Positions 23,804 through 31,716 of a DNA stretch of 45,640 nt are shown in pieces (the first letter of the stretch is position 1; every line of letters begins with the position of its first letter). The notes beneath the pieces were generated by a model. It did not search any database. It was not told the DNA's origin and worked only from the letters and a program-made list of their open reading frames with translations. The position numbers were made by a program, and so were the translations under genes. Source of the stretch: Qipengyuania sp. (GTDB lineage Bacteria > Pseudomonadota > Alphaproteobacteria > Sphingomonadales > Sphingomonadaceae); the NCBI GenBank assembly GCA_019745075.1, contig JAIETR010000026.1:1-45640 (forward strand). Direction: 5' to 3'.

Positions 23804-25717
23804 TTACGCGCTCTCGACCAGCTCGGCGAGGGAGAGCCAGCGCTCCTCCGCGGCCTCCTTCTCGGCGCGGGCGGCGGCGATGCCCTGGGAGATCGCGGCG
23901 AAGCGGGCGGGGTCGCGGGCGAAGAGGTCGGGATCGCCGAGCAGCGCCTCGCCCCTTCCGATCGCGGCCTCGAGTTCCTCGATCCGCGCGGGGAGCAGCT
24001 CGTAGTCGCGCTGGTCCTTGAAGGTGAGCTTGGTGGCGCGCGAGTTGGATGGTGGCGCGGGCGTGTCTCGACTGCGCTCGACACGAACGGCAGCGGGTTT
24101 CGAGGGGTTTGGCTCCAGCCGCTTCGCCGCCCAGTCCTCGTAGCCGCCCGCCACGACGTCCACCGTGCCGCTGCCGTCGAGGCCGAGCGTCAGCGTCACC
24201 GTGCGGTCGAGGAAGTCGCGGTCGTGGCTGACGATCAGCACCGTGCCCTCGTAGTCGGCGATGACCTCCTGGAGCAGGTCGAGCGTCTCGAGATCGAGGT
24301 CGTTGGTCGGCTCGTCGAGCACCAAGAGATTGCTCGCCTTGGCGAACTCGCGGGCCAGCAAGAGCCGGCTCTTCTCGCCGCCCGAGAGCACGCCGACCTT
24401 CATATCGACCACGCCGGGATCGAACAGGAACTCCTTGAGATAGCCCTGCACATGCTTGCGATTGCCGCGCACGTCGATCCAGTCGCCGCCCTCGGCCAGC
24501 ACCTGGCGGACGGTCTTGTCGGCGCTCATCAGGCTCCGCTGCTGGTCGATGGTGACCCCGGTGAGCGTCCTGGCGATCGTGACCGTGCCGCTGTCGGGCG
24601 CCAGCTCGCCGGTGAGCATCTTCAGAAGCGTGGTCTTGCCCGCGCCATTGGCGCCGACGATGCCGATCCGGTCGCCGCGCTGGATGCGCAGGGTGAAGGG
24701 CTTGATAATAGTGCGCATCGGCGCCGCACCCCCACCATCCTCTCCTTCCCTCCGTTCGCCTCGAGCGAAGTCGAGAGGCTGCGCGCTGGTGTCTCGACTC
24801 CGCTCGACACGAACGGGGGTTGGGTAGCTTTTCGAGATATTCTCCGCCACGATCACCGACTTGGACTTGAAGTCCTCCTCGGTCGCGAGCTTGAGCTTCG
24901 CGGTCCCGGCGCCGGAGATCATCGCCGCCCGCGCAGCGCGCATCTGCCACAGCTTCTCGAGCCGGCCCTGGTTGCGTTTGCGCCGCGCGGTTACCCCGCG
25001 CTCGAGCCAATGGGCTTCCAGCTTGAGCCTGGCGTCGAGCTTCTCGGCGGCGCGCGCCTCCTCGGCGTAGACCGCCTCCTCCCACGCCTCGTAGCCGCCG
25101 AAGCCGACTTCCTTGCGCCGCAGTGCGCCGCGGTCGAGCCACAGCGTCGCGCGGGTAAGGCGCTTGAGGAAGGTGCGGTCGTGGCTGATCACCAGGAACG
25201 CGCCCTTGTAGCGGGTCAGCCAGTCCTCGAGCCACTCGATCGCCGCGAGGTCGAGGTGGTTGGTGGGCTCGTCCATCAGCAACAGGTCGGGATCCTGCGC
25301 CAGCGCGCGGGCGATCGCGGCGCGGCGCCGTTCGCCCCCGCTCGCGCCTTCGCAGGGCCGTGTCATGTCGATGCCGAGCTGACCGGCGATGGCCTCGACC
25401 TCGTGGATTGCGGGCGGGTGCTCGCCGGCGAGCGCCCAGTCCATCAGCGTGGGGTGACCAGCGAAGTCGGGGTCCTGCTCCAGCAGCACGATGCGCGTGC
25501 CGGGCTTGATCTTGCGCTGGCCGCGATCGGCTTCGATCTGGTTGTCGATCAGCCGGAACAGCGTGGTCTTGCCCGCGCCGTTGCGGCCGATCAGCGCCAG
25601 CCGGTCGCGCGGGCCGACGTGGAGATCGATGCCGCGCCCGGGCGGGGCGCCGAACAGCCAGCGGCCGCCCTGCTGCAGGCCGAGACCTTCCCAGCTCAGG
25701 ATCGGAGGTTGCGCCAT
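23804..25717 (-). CDS. uup: ABC-F family ATPase, Uup-type
   Basis: Soluble duplicated ATPase of the ABC-F group, which acts on ribosomes or on DNA branch structures (Uup). 637 residues from ATG 25717 (MAQPPILSWEGLGLQQGG). First ABC domain: Walker A GRNGAGKTT, signature ASGGERRRAAIARAL, Walker B LLLMDEPTNHLDL. Linker with EAHWLERGVTARRKRNQGRL. Second domain: Walker A GANGAGKTT, signature LSGGEKSRLLLAREF, Walker B LVLDEPTNDLDL. C-terminal coiled coil (ELLPARIEELEAAIGRGEALL), as in Uup. Two REP-like DNA elements are inserted in frame (around residues 301-322 and 543-552), adding VRVERSRDT peptides at loops. No membrane segments. Confidence 0.93.
   Translation of the reverse strand: MAQPPILSWEGLGLQQGGRWLFGAPPGRGIDLHVGPRDRLALIGRNGAGKTTLFRLIDNQIEADRGQRKIKPGTRIVLLEQDPDFAGHPTLMDWALAGEHPPAIHEVEAIAGQLGIDMTRPCEGASGGERRRAAIARALAQDPDLLLMDEPTNHLDLAAIEWLEDWLTRYKGAFLVISHDRTFLKRLTRATLWLDRGALRRKEVGFGGYEAWEEAVYAEEARAAEKLDARLKLEAHWLERGVTARRKRNQGRLEKLWQMRAARAAMISGAGTAKLKLATEEDFKSKSVIVAENISKSYPTPVRVERSRDTSAQPLDFARGERREGEDGGGAAPMRTIIKPFTLRIQRGDRIGIVGANGAGKTTLLKMLTGELAPDSGTVTIARTLTGVTIDQQRSLMSADKTVRQVLAEGGDWIDVRGNRKHVQGYLKEFLFDPGVVDMKVGVLSGGEKSRLLLAREFAKASNLLVLDEPTNDLDLETLDLLQEVIADYEGTVLIVSHDRDFLDRTVTLTLGLDGSGTVDVVAGGYEDWAAKRLEPNPSKPAAVRVERSRDTPAPPSNSRATKLTFKDQRDYELLPARIEELEAAIGRGEALLGDPDLFARDPARFAAISQGIAAARAEKEAAEERWLSLAELVESA
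24063..24090. repeat. REP-like half element inside uup (copy 1)
   Basis: A 28-nt unit of GTGTCTCGACTGCGCTCGAC followed by ACGAACGG forms a small stem-loop (TCGA-CTGCGC-TCGA core). It is kept in frame and read as VRVERSRDT in the linker before the C-terminal coiled coil. It shares sequence with the right half of the copy at 24752-24816. Confidence 0.75.
24752..24816. repeat. REP-like double-hairpin element inside uup (copy 2)
   Basis: About 65 nt bounded by CCGTTCG and CGAACGG, which are inverted copies of each other. The left hairpin is CTCGA-GCGAAG-TCGAG; the right one has TCGACTCCGCTCGA inside GTGTC...GACAC. It lies between the linker and the second ABC domain and encodes about 22 extra residues (VRVERSRDTSAQPLDFARGE). 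Similar elements are common and usually intergenic in sphingomonads. Confidence 0.8.
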
Positions 25718-25767
25718 GGGGCGCGCGAGGTAGGCGGCTTGGCTTTGGCTCGCAAGAGCATAGCAAG

Positions 25768-25886
25768 CCCTCTCCCCTTGCGGGAGAGGGAGGAGCCCCG
25801 TGAGGGGCGGAGGGAGAGGGGCGGCGGCGCAGCCGCCGCTGGCGCGGCGGACCCCTCTCCCAACCCTCTCCCGCAAGGGGAGAGGG
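25768..25886. repeat. Intergenic palindromic repeat (CCCTCTCCC type) between uup and amidohydrolase gene
   Basis: Each end carries a 23-nt unit (25768-25790 and 25864-25886) that can fold on itself (CCCTCTCCC-N-GGGAGAGGG); the two are near-inverted copies. Between them are CCCTCTCC and CGGCGGCG-GC-rich hairpin sequences. It resembles dispersed repeats widespread in bacterial genomes. It lies 2 nt after the amidohydrolase stop and may end that transcript. Confidence 0.75.
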
Positions 25887-25888
25887 CC

Positions 25889-27511
25889 CTAGTTCTTCTG
25901 CGCCGCCACCATCGCCGCGACATCCTCGAGCAGCTTGGGCGCATCGTAAACCACGCCGTCCTTGATGGTCCACCGCACCCCGCCGACGGTCTCCAGCTTG
26001 TCGGTAGCGGGATTCAGGCGCTGGTGGCCGGTGCCGTACAGCGTCTTGAAATTGGCGAGCGGGTTTTCGGGCACGATGACCAGGTCCGCCAGCATTCCCT
26101 TGCGTACCAGCCCGAAGGGCGGCGGCGCCCCTTTGGGATCGTAGATGGTCCGCGCGCCATTGATTGTCGCGGCCTCGATGACCTCCAGCGGATGAAAGCC
26201 CGCCTCCTGGAGCATTTCGAGTTCGGAAATATAGCCGAAACCCCAGATCTGGAAGATGAAGCCCGAGTCCGAACCTGTCGTCACGCGGCCGCCCATATTC
26301 TTGTAGTCGTTCATGAGCCGCATCCACGAAGAATAGAACCGCCGCCAGGCAACCTCGTTCGACGTCGTCCAGTCGAAGAAGTAGCTGCCGTGGTTGACCC
26401 GGCTCGATTGAAAATAATCCCACAGCGACGGCAGCGTGAATTTCTCGTGCCAATCGGCATTGCGCGCGCGCATCAGGTCGCGCGAGGCGGAATAGATCGT
26501 GAAGGTGGGATCGAATGTGACGCCCGCCGCCTTTTGTGCTTTCAGATATTCGATCCATTCCGGGCTTCCGGGTTCGACAATCTCGTCCCAGATTTCCGCG
26601 GCTTCGCCGAAGCGGGCCTGCTCGTCGTCGAAATTGTAGCTGACCGGATAGTTCTGGATGCGGCCGTTCTTCATCAGGCTTTCGAAATGGCCGTAGAAAT
26701 GCGTGATTGTGCCCAACCCGAGCGCCCCGGCTTGGCGCGCGTCGAGTTCGGTTACACCGGGCTGGGCGAGGTGGGCGACGGTGCCCAGGCCCAGCTTTTT
26801 CGCCTCGTCGATAGCCGCGGCCATGATCTCGGCGGTTTCGACGCCGCGATAGCCATTGAAGAGCTTGATGCCGTCGACGCCCGCGCCCTTGGCCCAGCGC
26901 GCCCATTCGCGCGCCTTGGCGGGGCTGTCGACCGGCCCCTTGGCCCAGCCGTCGCCAAGCGTCAGATAGGCGAACAGGCGCGGCGCGACGATGGTGTTCG
27001 CCGCACTGCGCGCCTTGTCCTCGAGCGAACGGTTGGGCGTCCCCGAATAGAACGAAACCCCGCGCACCGCGGTGACACCATGCGCGAGCCACAGCTTGTA
27101 GCCATAACTCGGCTGCGGCGCTTTCTCCGGATCGCCGTTATGGCCGTGCATATCGACGAAGCCGGGCAGGACATACATGCCCACGGCGTCGATTTCGCGG
27201 TCGAAGCTACGCGGCTCGCGCCCGGGCTTCATCGCAAGGCCGGGGGTGCCTGCCGGGCGAATGGCGGCGATGCGATTGCCCTCGACGACGATATCGACCG
27301 GCCCACGCGGCGGCGCGCCGTTGCCTTCGATCATTGTCGCGCCGCGGATCACCAGCCGCTGGTACGGCCCTTCGCCTTCACCGGCCCGGCGTTCGGGCAC
27401 CGGCTCCATCTGCGCGGGACGGCGTTCGGGCGCCGGCTCCGTCGCGCTCTGCGCGAAAACCGGATCCGCCGCCAACACGAGCGCCACAGCCATCAACCGC
27501 TTGAATGCCAT
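25889..27511 (-). CDS. Secreted metal-dependent amidohydrolase (imidazolonepropionase-like)
   Basis: Hydrolase of the amidohydrolase superfamily (TIM-barrel), with substrates ranging from cyclic amides to dipeptides; the true substrate is unknown. 540 residues. A signal peptide (MAFKRLMAVALVLAADPVFAQS) directs it to the periplasm, then a short repeat with APERRPAQ/VPERRAGE. Metal ligands: HxH in VDMHGHNGD, a Lys in DGIKLFNGY that may be carbamylated, His in TVAHLAQPG, His in ITHFYGHF and Asp in TGSDSGFIF. The C-terminal beta strip is KGMLADLVIVPENPL. It is a single-gene unit, with the palindromic repeat right after its stop and the SIMPL gene divergent. Confidence 0.88.
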   Translation of the reverse strand: MAFKRLMAVALVLAADPVFAQSATEPAPERRPAQMEPVPERRAGEGEGPYQRLVIRGATMIEGNGAPPRGPVDIVVEGNRIAAIRPAGTPGLAMKPGREPRSFDREIDAVGMYVLPGFVDMHGHNGDPEKAPQPSYGYKLWLAHGVTAVRGVSFYSGTPNRSLEDKARSAANTIVAPRLFAYLTLGDGWAKGPVDSPAKAREWARWAKGAGVDGIKLFNGYRGVETAEIMAAAIDEAKKLGLGTVAHLAQPGVTELDARQAGALGLGTITHFYGHFESLMKNGRIQNYPVSYNFDDEQARFGEAAEIWDEIVEPGSPEWIEYLKAQKAAGVTFDPTFTIYSASRDLMRARNADWHEKFTLPSLWDYFQSSRVNHGSYFFDWTTSNEVAWRRFYSSWMRLMNDYKNMGGRVTTGSDSGFIFQIWGFGYISELEMLQEAGFHPLEVIEAATINGARTIYDPKGAPPPFGLVRKGMLADLVIVPENPLANFKTLYGTGHQRLNPATDKLETVGGVRWTIKDGVVYDAPKLLEDVAAMVAAQKN

Positions 27512-27619
27512 ACCCCGTCCCCTTCGCCACTGCGGCTAAAGCGTTGCGGCGATGGGAACAAGCCGGTTCAGCGGCGCGTAAGGGGGCAGGCGCTTCATGG
27601 CGCGCAAGGAGGCAACACC

Positions 27620-28333
27620 ATGACCCGCATCATCCTTCCCCTCACGATCCTCGCCGCGGCCGCTTCGCCCGCCGCCGCCGCCGAAATTCAGATCCAGTCG
27701 CAGGGCCCGGTGGTCGAGCTTTCGGTGACCGAAACCGTCAAGGCGCGGCCAGACCTTGCCACCGTCGGCGCCGGTGTGACCACGCAGGCGCCCACCGCGG
27801 TCGCGGCCATGCAGCGCAATGCCACGGCGATGGATGCCGTCGTCCAGCGGATCAAATCGCTCGGCATCGCGAGTGACGACATCCAGACCACCGGCATCGA
27901 GCTGGGCGCGCAATACGATTACGACCAGGCCCGCCAGCGTCAGGTGTTCCGCGGCTATCAGGCCTCCAACCGGGTCAGCGCGATCCTGCGCAAGGTGCCC
28001 GACACCGGTCGCGTACTCGATGCGCTCGTCGCCGCGGGGGTCACCGACATCTCCGGGCCCAGTTTCTCGATCGACGACGACTCCGCTCCGCGCGGACAGG
28101 CTCGCAAGGCCGCGATGGACAAGGCGCGACGCCAGGCGGAGGAATATGCCCGCTGGGCCGGCTATTCGGGCGTGCGGCTGCTGCGGATCAGCGAGCTGGC
28201 GAACCCGGGCCGTCCGATCCCGATGGCGATGGAAGCCCGCATGATGGCCGCCGACGCCAAGGCCACACCGGTTGAGCCCGGCCTCGTCGCCACCATGGTC
28301 ACGGTCGATGTCACCTACGAAATGACCCGCTGA
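27620..28333 (+). CDS. SIMPL (DUF541) domain periplasmic protein
   Basis: 237 residues from ATG 27620, with AAGGAGG 8 nt ahead. Signal peptide MTRIILPLTILAAAASPAAAAEIQ, then the SIMPL fold: VELSVTETVKARPDLATVGAGVTTQA, AMDAVVQRIKSLGIASDDIQTTGIEL, FRGYQASNRVSAILRKV and the C-terminal ATMVTVDVTYEM. E. coli YggE is the best-known homologue, linked to oxidative stress. It is divergent from the amidohydrolase. A 1513-codon frame running through this gene from 23792 is an artefact of GC-rich DNA; only this last part is coding. Confidence 0.92.
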   Translation: MTRIILPLTILAAAASPAAAAEIQIQSQGPVVELSVTETVKARPDLATVGAGVTTQAPTAVAAMQRNATAMDAVVQRIKSLGIASDDIQTTGIELGAQYDYDQARQRQVFRGYQASNRVSAILRKVPDTGRVLDALVAAGVTDISGPSFSIDDDSAPRGQARKAAMDKARRQAEEYARWAGYSGVRLLRISELANPGRPIPMAMEARMMAADAKATPVEPGLVATMVTVDVTYEMTR

Positions 28334-28391
28334 ACGGGATCCGGGCGCGATATTCAGGCGCTATCAATCGGTTTGCGCTATAGGGCCGCGG

Positions 28392-28700
28392 ATGACCAGG
28401 CCCGCCCTTTTCGCGCTGTCGCTTCTGCTCGCCGTCGGCGGACCGGCGACTTCCGCGCTCGCCGAGCAGCCAGCCCGCAGCGACCAGGGGGCCGCGCGCA
28501 AGGAGGCGGAAGCCGGCACCATCCTCAAGTCGCGCGAGATCGAGGCGCGCATCCTGCCGATGATGGGCGATGCCGAATATCTCGGTTTCGCCTACGATTC
28601 GACCGCGATGGCCTACCGCCTCAAGTTCATCCGCGAAGGGCGGGTGCTGTTCGTCGATGTCGACGCCAGGAGCGGGCGGATCATCCAGAAGAGCTGGTGA
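28392..28700 (+). CDS. PepSY-like small secreted protein
   Basis: 102 residues: signal peptide (MTRPALFALSLLLAVGGPATSALAE), then a single PepSY-like domain with ILKSREIEARILPMMGDAEYLGFAYDSTAMAYRLKFIREGRVLFVDVDARSGRII. PepSY domains commonly sit next to two-component systems and are thought to inhibit peptidases or sense envelope state. It lies 101 nt upstream of the response regulator on the same strand, as in many sphingomonad phoP-phoQ-like loci, and may modulate the kinase. ATG 28392 is chosen for the signal peptide. Confidence 0.85.
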   Translation: MTRPALFALSLLLAVGGPATSALAEQPARSDQGAARKEAEAGTILKSREIEARILPMMGDAEYLGFAYDSTAMAYRLKFIREGRVLFVDVDARSGRIIQKSW

Positions 28701-28801
28701 GGAACCGCGCCGGGAAACGCACGCCGCGTTGACGCGTTCCACGCGAAAGCCCAAGCGGGTCGTCAGACGCCGACCAGTTATCTCAGGGGGAACCTCCACC
28801 C

Positions 28802-29479
28802 ATGCGCATCCTGATCGTCGAGGACGAACCCACCCTCGGCAAGCAGCTTAAATCCACGCTCGAGCAAACCGGCTATGCCGTCGATCTGTCCACCGACGGC
28901 GAGGACGGGCATTACATGGGCTCGTCCGAGAACTACGATGCGGTGGTGCTCGACCTCGGCCTGCCCGAGATCGACGGGCTGACAGTGCTCGGCATGTGGC
29001 GCAAGGAAGGGCGGACCTTCCCCGTCCTGGTGCTGACCGCGCGCGACAGCTGGTCCGACAAGGTCGCCGGGCTCGACGCGGGCGCCGACGATTATCTCGC
29101 CAAGCCGTTCCAGACCGAAGAGCTGATCGCCCGGCTCCGCGCGCTGATTCGCCGCGCCTCGGGCAACACCAGCTCCGAACTGATCGCCGGCGACGTCCGC
29201 CTCGACACGCGCTCGGGCCGGGTCACGCTGGCGGGAGAGCCTGTCAAGCTCACCGCGCAGGAGTACAAGCTGCTATCCTATTTGATGCACCACAAGGGCA
29301 AGGTGGTCAGTCGGACCGAGCTGATCGAGCATATCTACGATCAGGATTTCGACCGCGATTCGAACACCATCGAGGTCTTCGTCACCCGCATCCGCAAGAA
29401 GCTGGGCGCCGACATCATCACGACGATCCGTGGACTTGGCTACAGCCTCGACGATCCCGCCGACGCGCCCCGCGGCTGA
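28802..29479 (+). CDS. OmpR/PhoP-family response regulator
   Basis: 225 residues. Receiver domain (1-115) with acidic pocket VEDEP, phosphoacceptor Asp51 (VVLDLGLPEIDG), Thr in VLTARDSW and Lys in DDYLAKPF. The C-terminal winged helix (about 128-222) has LTAQEYKLLSYLMHHKGKVVSRTELIEHIYD and NTIEVFVTRIRKKLG, typical of the OmpR/PhoB output domain. It pairs with the kinase gene that overlaps its 3' end. The ligand is not visible; kinase homology suggests PhoPQ-like envelope or Mg2+ sensing, which is inference. Confidence 0.95.
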   Translation: MRILIVEDEPTLGKQLKSTLEQTGYAVDLSTDGEDGHYMGSSENYDAVVLDLGLPEIDGLTVLGMWRKEGRTFPVLVLTARDSWSDKVAGLDAGADDYLAKPFQTEELIARLRALIRRASGNTSSELIAGDVRLDTRSGRVTLAGEPVKLTAQEYKLLSYLMHHKGKVVSRTELIEHIYDQDFDRDSNTIEVFVTRIRKKLGADIITTIRGLGYSLDDPADAPRG

Positions 29480-30878
29480 TCCCGCCGAGAGCGCGCGCGA
29501 TCTGGCGCAGGACGATGCCGCGGCCGAGGTAAGCGCGCTGCCGCGCCGCAGCCTCGCCGGGCGGATGATGGCCATCGCCGCGGGGTGGATTCTCGTCCTC
29601 CTGCTCGCCGGCGGTTTCGCGCTCGACCGCACGCTCACCACTCTGGTCCAGAACAACTTCGACGATCAGCTCGACTACATGCTCACCGCGATGATCGCCT
29701 CGGCCGAGATCGGGCCCGACGGCGAGGTCTATTTCAACCGCCCGCTCGGCGACCAGCGCTTTCTCGAGCCCAATTCGGGCCTCTACTGGCAGATCAGCGG
29801 CCCCGGGCACGAGCATTGGCCCAGCCGCAGCCTGTGGGACCGCTCGCTGACCATGCGCGCGGACCACATCGACGAGCACATCCACATCTATGATTCGGAC
29901 CAGTTCCGGAACGAGCCGCTGCGGCTCGCCGAACGTTCGGTGATCCTGCCCGGCAGCGAGACGCGGTGGTGGTTCACCGTCGCCGCCAGCCGCCAGCAAC
30001 TCGACTTCCAGATCGCTCGCATCCGCGCGATCCTGGTGTGGAGCTTCGCGGTGCTCGGGCTCGGCCTGTTCGCGATGGCGGTCCTGCAGAGCTGGATCGG
30101 CCTCGGGCCGCTGAGGCGGGTGCGGGCCGCGATCCAGAACCTGCGCACGACCGGCGCCAACCGCATCGACGAACCGCTGCCACTCGAAGTCCAGCCGCTG
30201 GTCGAGGAGGTCAACGCGTTGCTCGCGCATTCCGAGCAGCAGGCCGCCGAAGCGCGCACCCATGCCGGCAATCTCGCCCACGCGCTCAAGACCCCGCTGA
30301 CGGTCGTGACCAATGCCGCCACCGCGCGCGCCCCCGATCTCTCGGACACGGTGGTCCGCGAAGCGCGCACCATGCAGCGCCATGTCGAGCACCATCTCGC
30401 GCGCGCCCGCGCGGTCGGACGCCGCGCCGCCGGCCATGCCCGCACCAGCGTGTGCGAAAGCGCCGAGGCGGTGCGGCGCGCGGTCGAGCGGCTCCATCCC
30501 GAGGCGCGCATCGACGTCGCGGGCCCGCGCGGCGCCGCGGTGAGCATCGAGCGCCAGGACCTCGACGAAATCCTCGGCAACCTCATCGAGAACGCGGCCA
30601 AATATGGCGGGGGGACCGTGTTCGTGACCATCGACGCCGAACCGGACGAGGAACTTTGCGTAATCTGGATCGAGGATGACGGGACCGGCATCCCGCCCGA
30701 GGAGCGCACGCGCATCTTCGATCGCGGCGCGCGGCTCGATACCGGCAAGCCCGGCACCGGCCTCGGCCTGGCGATCGTGCGCGACGTGGCGCAAATCTAC
30801 GGCGGCGAGGTTACTCTCGAGGAGAGCGAGGACCTGGGCGGGCTGCTGGTCCGACTCAGCATTCCCCGCGCCACCTGA
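29430..30878 (+). CDS. Membrane sensor histidine kinase, PhoQ-like
   Basis: 482 residues from GTG 29430, which overlaps the response regulator by 50 nt; ATG 29563 (MMAIAAGW) is a fallback start. TM1 (MMAIAAGWILVLLLAGGFALD), a periplasmic sensor region of about 140 residues (QLDYMLTAMIASAEI... GLYWQISG), TM2 (AILVWSFAVLGLGLFAMAVLQ) and a HAMP-like linker. Phosphoacceptor His in NLAHALKTPLTVV, N-box DEILGNLIENAAKYG, G1 IEDDGTGIP, F-like DRGARLDTG, G2 GTGLGLAIV. It phosphorylates the upstream regulator. The transcript probably ends near 30940-30963, where a hairpin lies. Confidence 0.93.
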   Translation: MDLATASTIPPTRPAADPAESARDLAQDDAAAEVSALPRRSLAGRMMAIAAGWILVLLLAGGFALDRTLTTLVQNNFDDQLDYMLTAMIASAEIGPDGEVYFNRPLGDQRFLEPNSGLYWQISGPGHEHWPSRSLWDRSLTMRADHIDEHIHIYDSDQFRNEPLRLAERSVILPGSETRWWFTVAASRQQLDFQIARIRAILVWSFAVLGLGLFAMAVLQSWIGLGPLRRVRAAIQNLRTTGANRIDEPLPLEVQPLVEEVNALLAHSEQQAAEARTHAGNLAHALKTPLTVVTNAATARAPDLSDTVVREARTMQRHVEHHLARARAVGRRAAGHARTSVCESAEAVRRAVERLHPEARIDVAGPRGAAVSIERQDLDEILGNLIENAAKYGGGTVFVTIDAEPDEELCVIWIEDDGTGIPPEERTRIFDRGARLDTGKPGTGLGLAIVRDVAQIYGGEVTLEESEDLGGLLVRLSIPRAT

Positions 30879-30939
30879 CGCTCGTTCGTCAGGCGCAGAT
30901 CGCCCAAATCCCACGGGATTGCTACAAGCACCAACGAAA

Positions 30940-30963
30940 ACGAGGCCGGAAATCCGGCCCCGT
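30940..30963. terminator. Rho-independent terminator, strongest for the minus-strand small gene
   Basis: Stem ACG-A-GGCCGG / CCGGCC-C-CGT around loop AAAT, between the kinase stop (30878) and the small gene stop (30989). On the minus strand the stem is followed by TTTTCGTT, a usable U-tract. On the plus strand there is none, so there it would work less well for the kinase gene. Confidence 0.7.
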
Positions 30964-30988
30964 CATGTCTAAATCGCCATCTGCGGGG

Positions 30989-31201
30989 TCAGGGGCTCGA
31001 CGGCTGGTCGCCGGTAGCGGCGATGCCGACGGCCAGTGCGACAATAGCCAGCGCAATGAGGATGCCAATCGGCCCGCCTCCGATTTCGTTCTCGCCCGAA
31101 ACCGGCTGCGCGGTGCGCTCCGCTGCGATCGCCTGTCCGGCGATCGGAGCCGAAGCGGCGGTGATCGCCGCAGCGGCGAGGGTGACCTTACCAAACTTCA
31201 T
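30989..31201 (-). CDS. Small membrane protein with signal peptide, unknown
   Basis: 70 residues from ATG 31201 (MKFGKVTLAAAAITAASAPIAG), with AGGGGA 6 nt ahead. A signal-like N-terminus is followed by a short polar stretch (ERTAQPVSGENEIGGG) and one membrane helix (IGILIALAIVALAVGIAATGD). Small proteins of this plan are common in sphingomonads. It is transcribed toward the two-component system and has its own terminator. No function is proposed; a longer frame to 31315 is not used. Confidence 0.72.
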   Translation of the reverse strand: MKFGKVTLAAAAITAASAPIAGQAIAAERTAQPVSGENEIGGGPIGILIALAIVALAVGIAATGDQPSSP

Positions 31202-31332
31202 TCCATGTCCCCTTACGTGAATTCGAACGGTCTCCCTATGCCAAGCCGCAGGCCAACTCAAGCGCGCGCGCCACAAAATGCTCCTTCGCCCGCTAACCCG
31301 CGCTAAGTGCTGCATTTCGGCAACAGCGCCTC

Positions 31333-31647
31333 TCAGTGGTCGCGGACCTGGGCGTGGTGCCGAATGACCTCTTCGATGATGAAGCGCAGGAATTTTTCGC
31401 CGAACTCGGGATCGAGCTCGGCCTGCTCCGCGAGCGCCCGCAGGCGGGCGATTTGCCGTTCCTCGCGCGCGGGATCGGCGGCGGGCAAGGCATTCCTCGC
31501 CTTGTGACGCCCGACCGCCTGGGTGATCCGGAAGCGCTCGGCCAGCATGTGAATCAGGGCCGCGTCGATATTGTCGATGCTCTTGCGGTAGGCGCCAAGC
31601 ACCGGATCGGTCTCGTCGCTCGGCTCATGGTCTATGGGCTCGTCCAT
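31333..31647 (-). CDS. Chorismate mutase (AroQ type)
   Basis: Rearranges chorismate to prephenate, the entry to Phe and Tyr synthesis. 104 residues from ATG 31647 (MDEPIDHEPSDE), an all-helical AroQ fold. Family signatures: AYRKSIDNIDAALIHMLAERFRITQAVGRHKARNALPAADPAREERQIARL, with the catalytic Arg/Lys set (R of YRKSID, R of ERFR, K of GRHKA), and FIIEEVIRHHAQVR. It is a monofunctional small enzyme, not fused to prephenate dehydratase. It is divergent from the polyprenyl synthase. The plus-strand frames over it are shadows. Confidence 0.92.
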   Translation of the reverse strand: MDEPIDHEPSDETDPVLGAYRKSIDNIDAALIHMLAERFRITQAVGRHKARNALPAADPAREERQIARLRALAEQAELDPEFGEKFLRFIIEEVIRHHAQVRDH

Positions 31648-31716
31648 CGCCCGCCACGCTAGCAAGCTTTCCCCGCTTGCCAAGCGCCCACCCTTGCGCG
31701 AGAGGCCGGCCCAGCC

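Noticed and set aside
23781..27092. A 1103-codon minus-strand frame with many Arg/Gly/Pro runs
   Set aside because: It is an out-of-frame shadow of uup and the amidohydrolase; low-complexity composition and no motifs.
23792..28333. A 1513-codon plus-strand open frame
   Set aside because: It is antisense to uup and the amidohydrolase, has no domain features until the SIMPL part at 27620, and arises from GC-rich third-position bias.
29418..30914. A 498-codon minus-strand frame opposite the sensor kinase
   Set aside because: All kinase boxes are on the plus strand; the antisense frame has no recognisable features.
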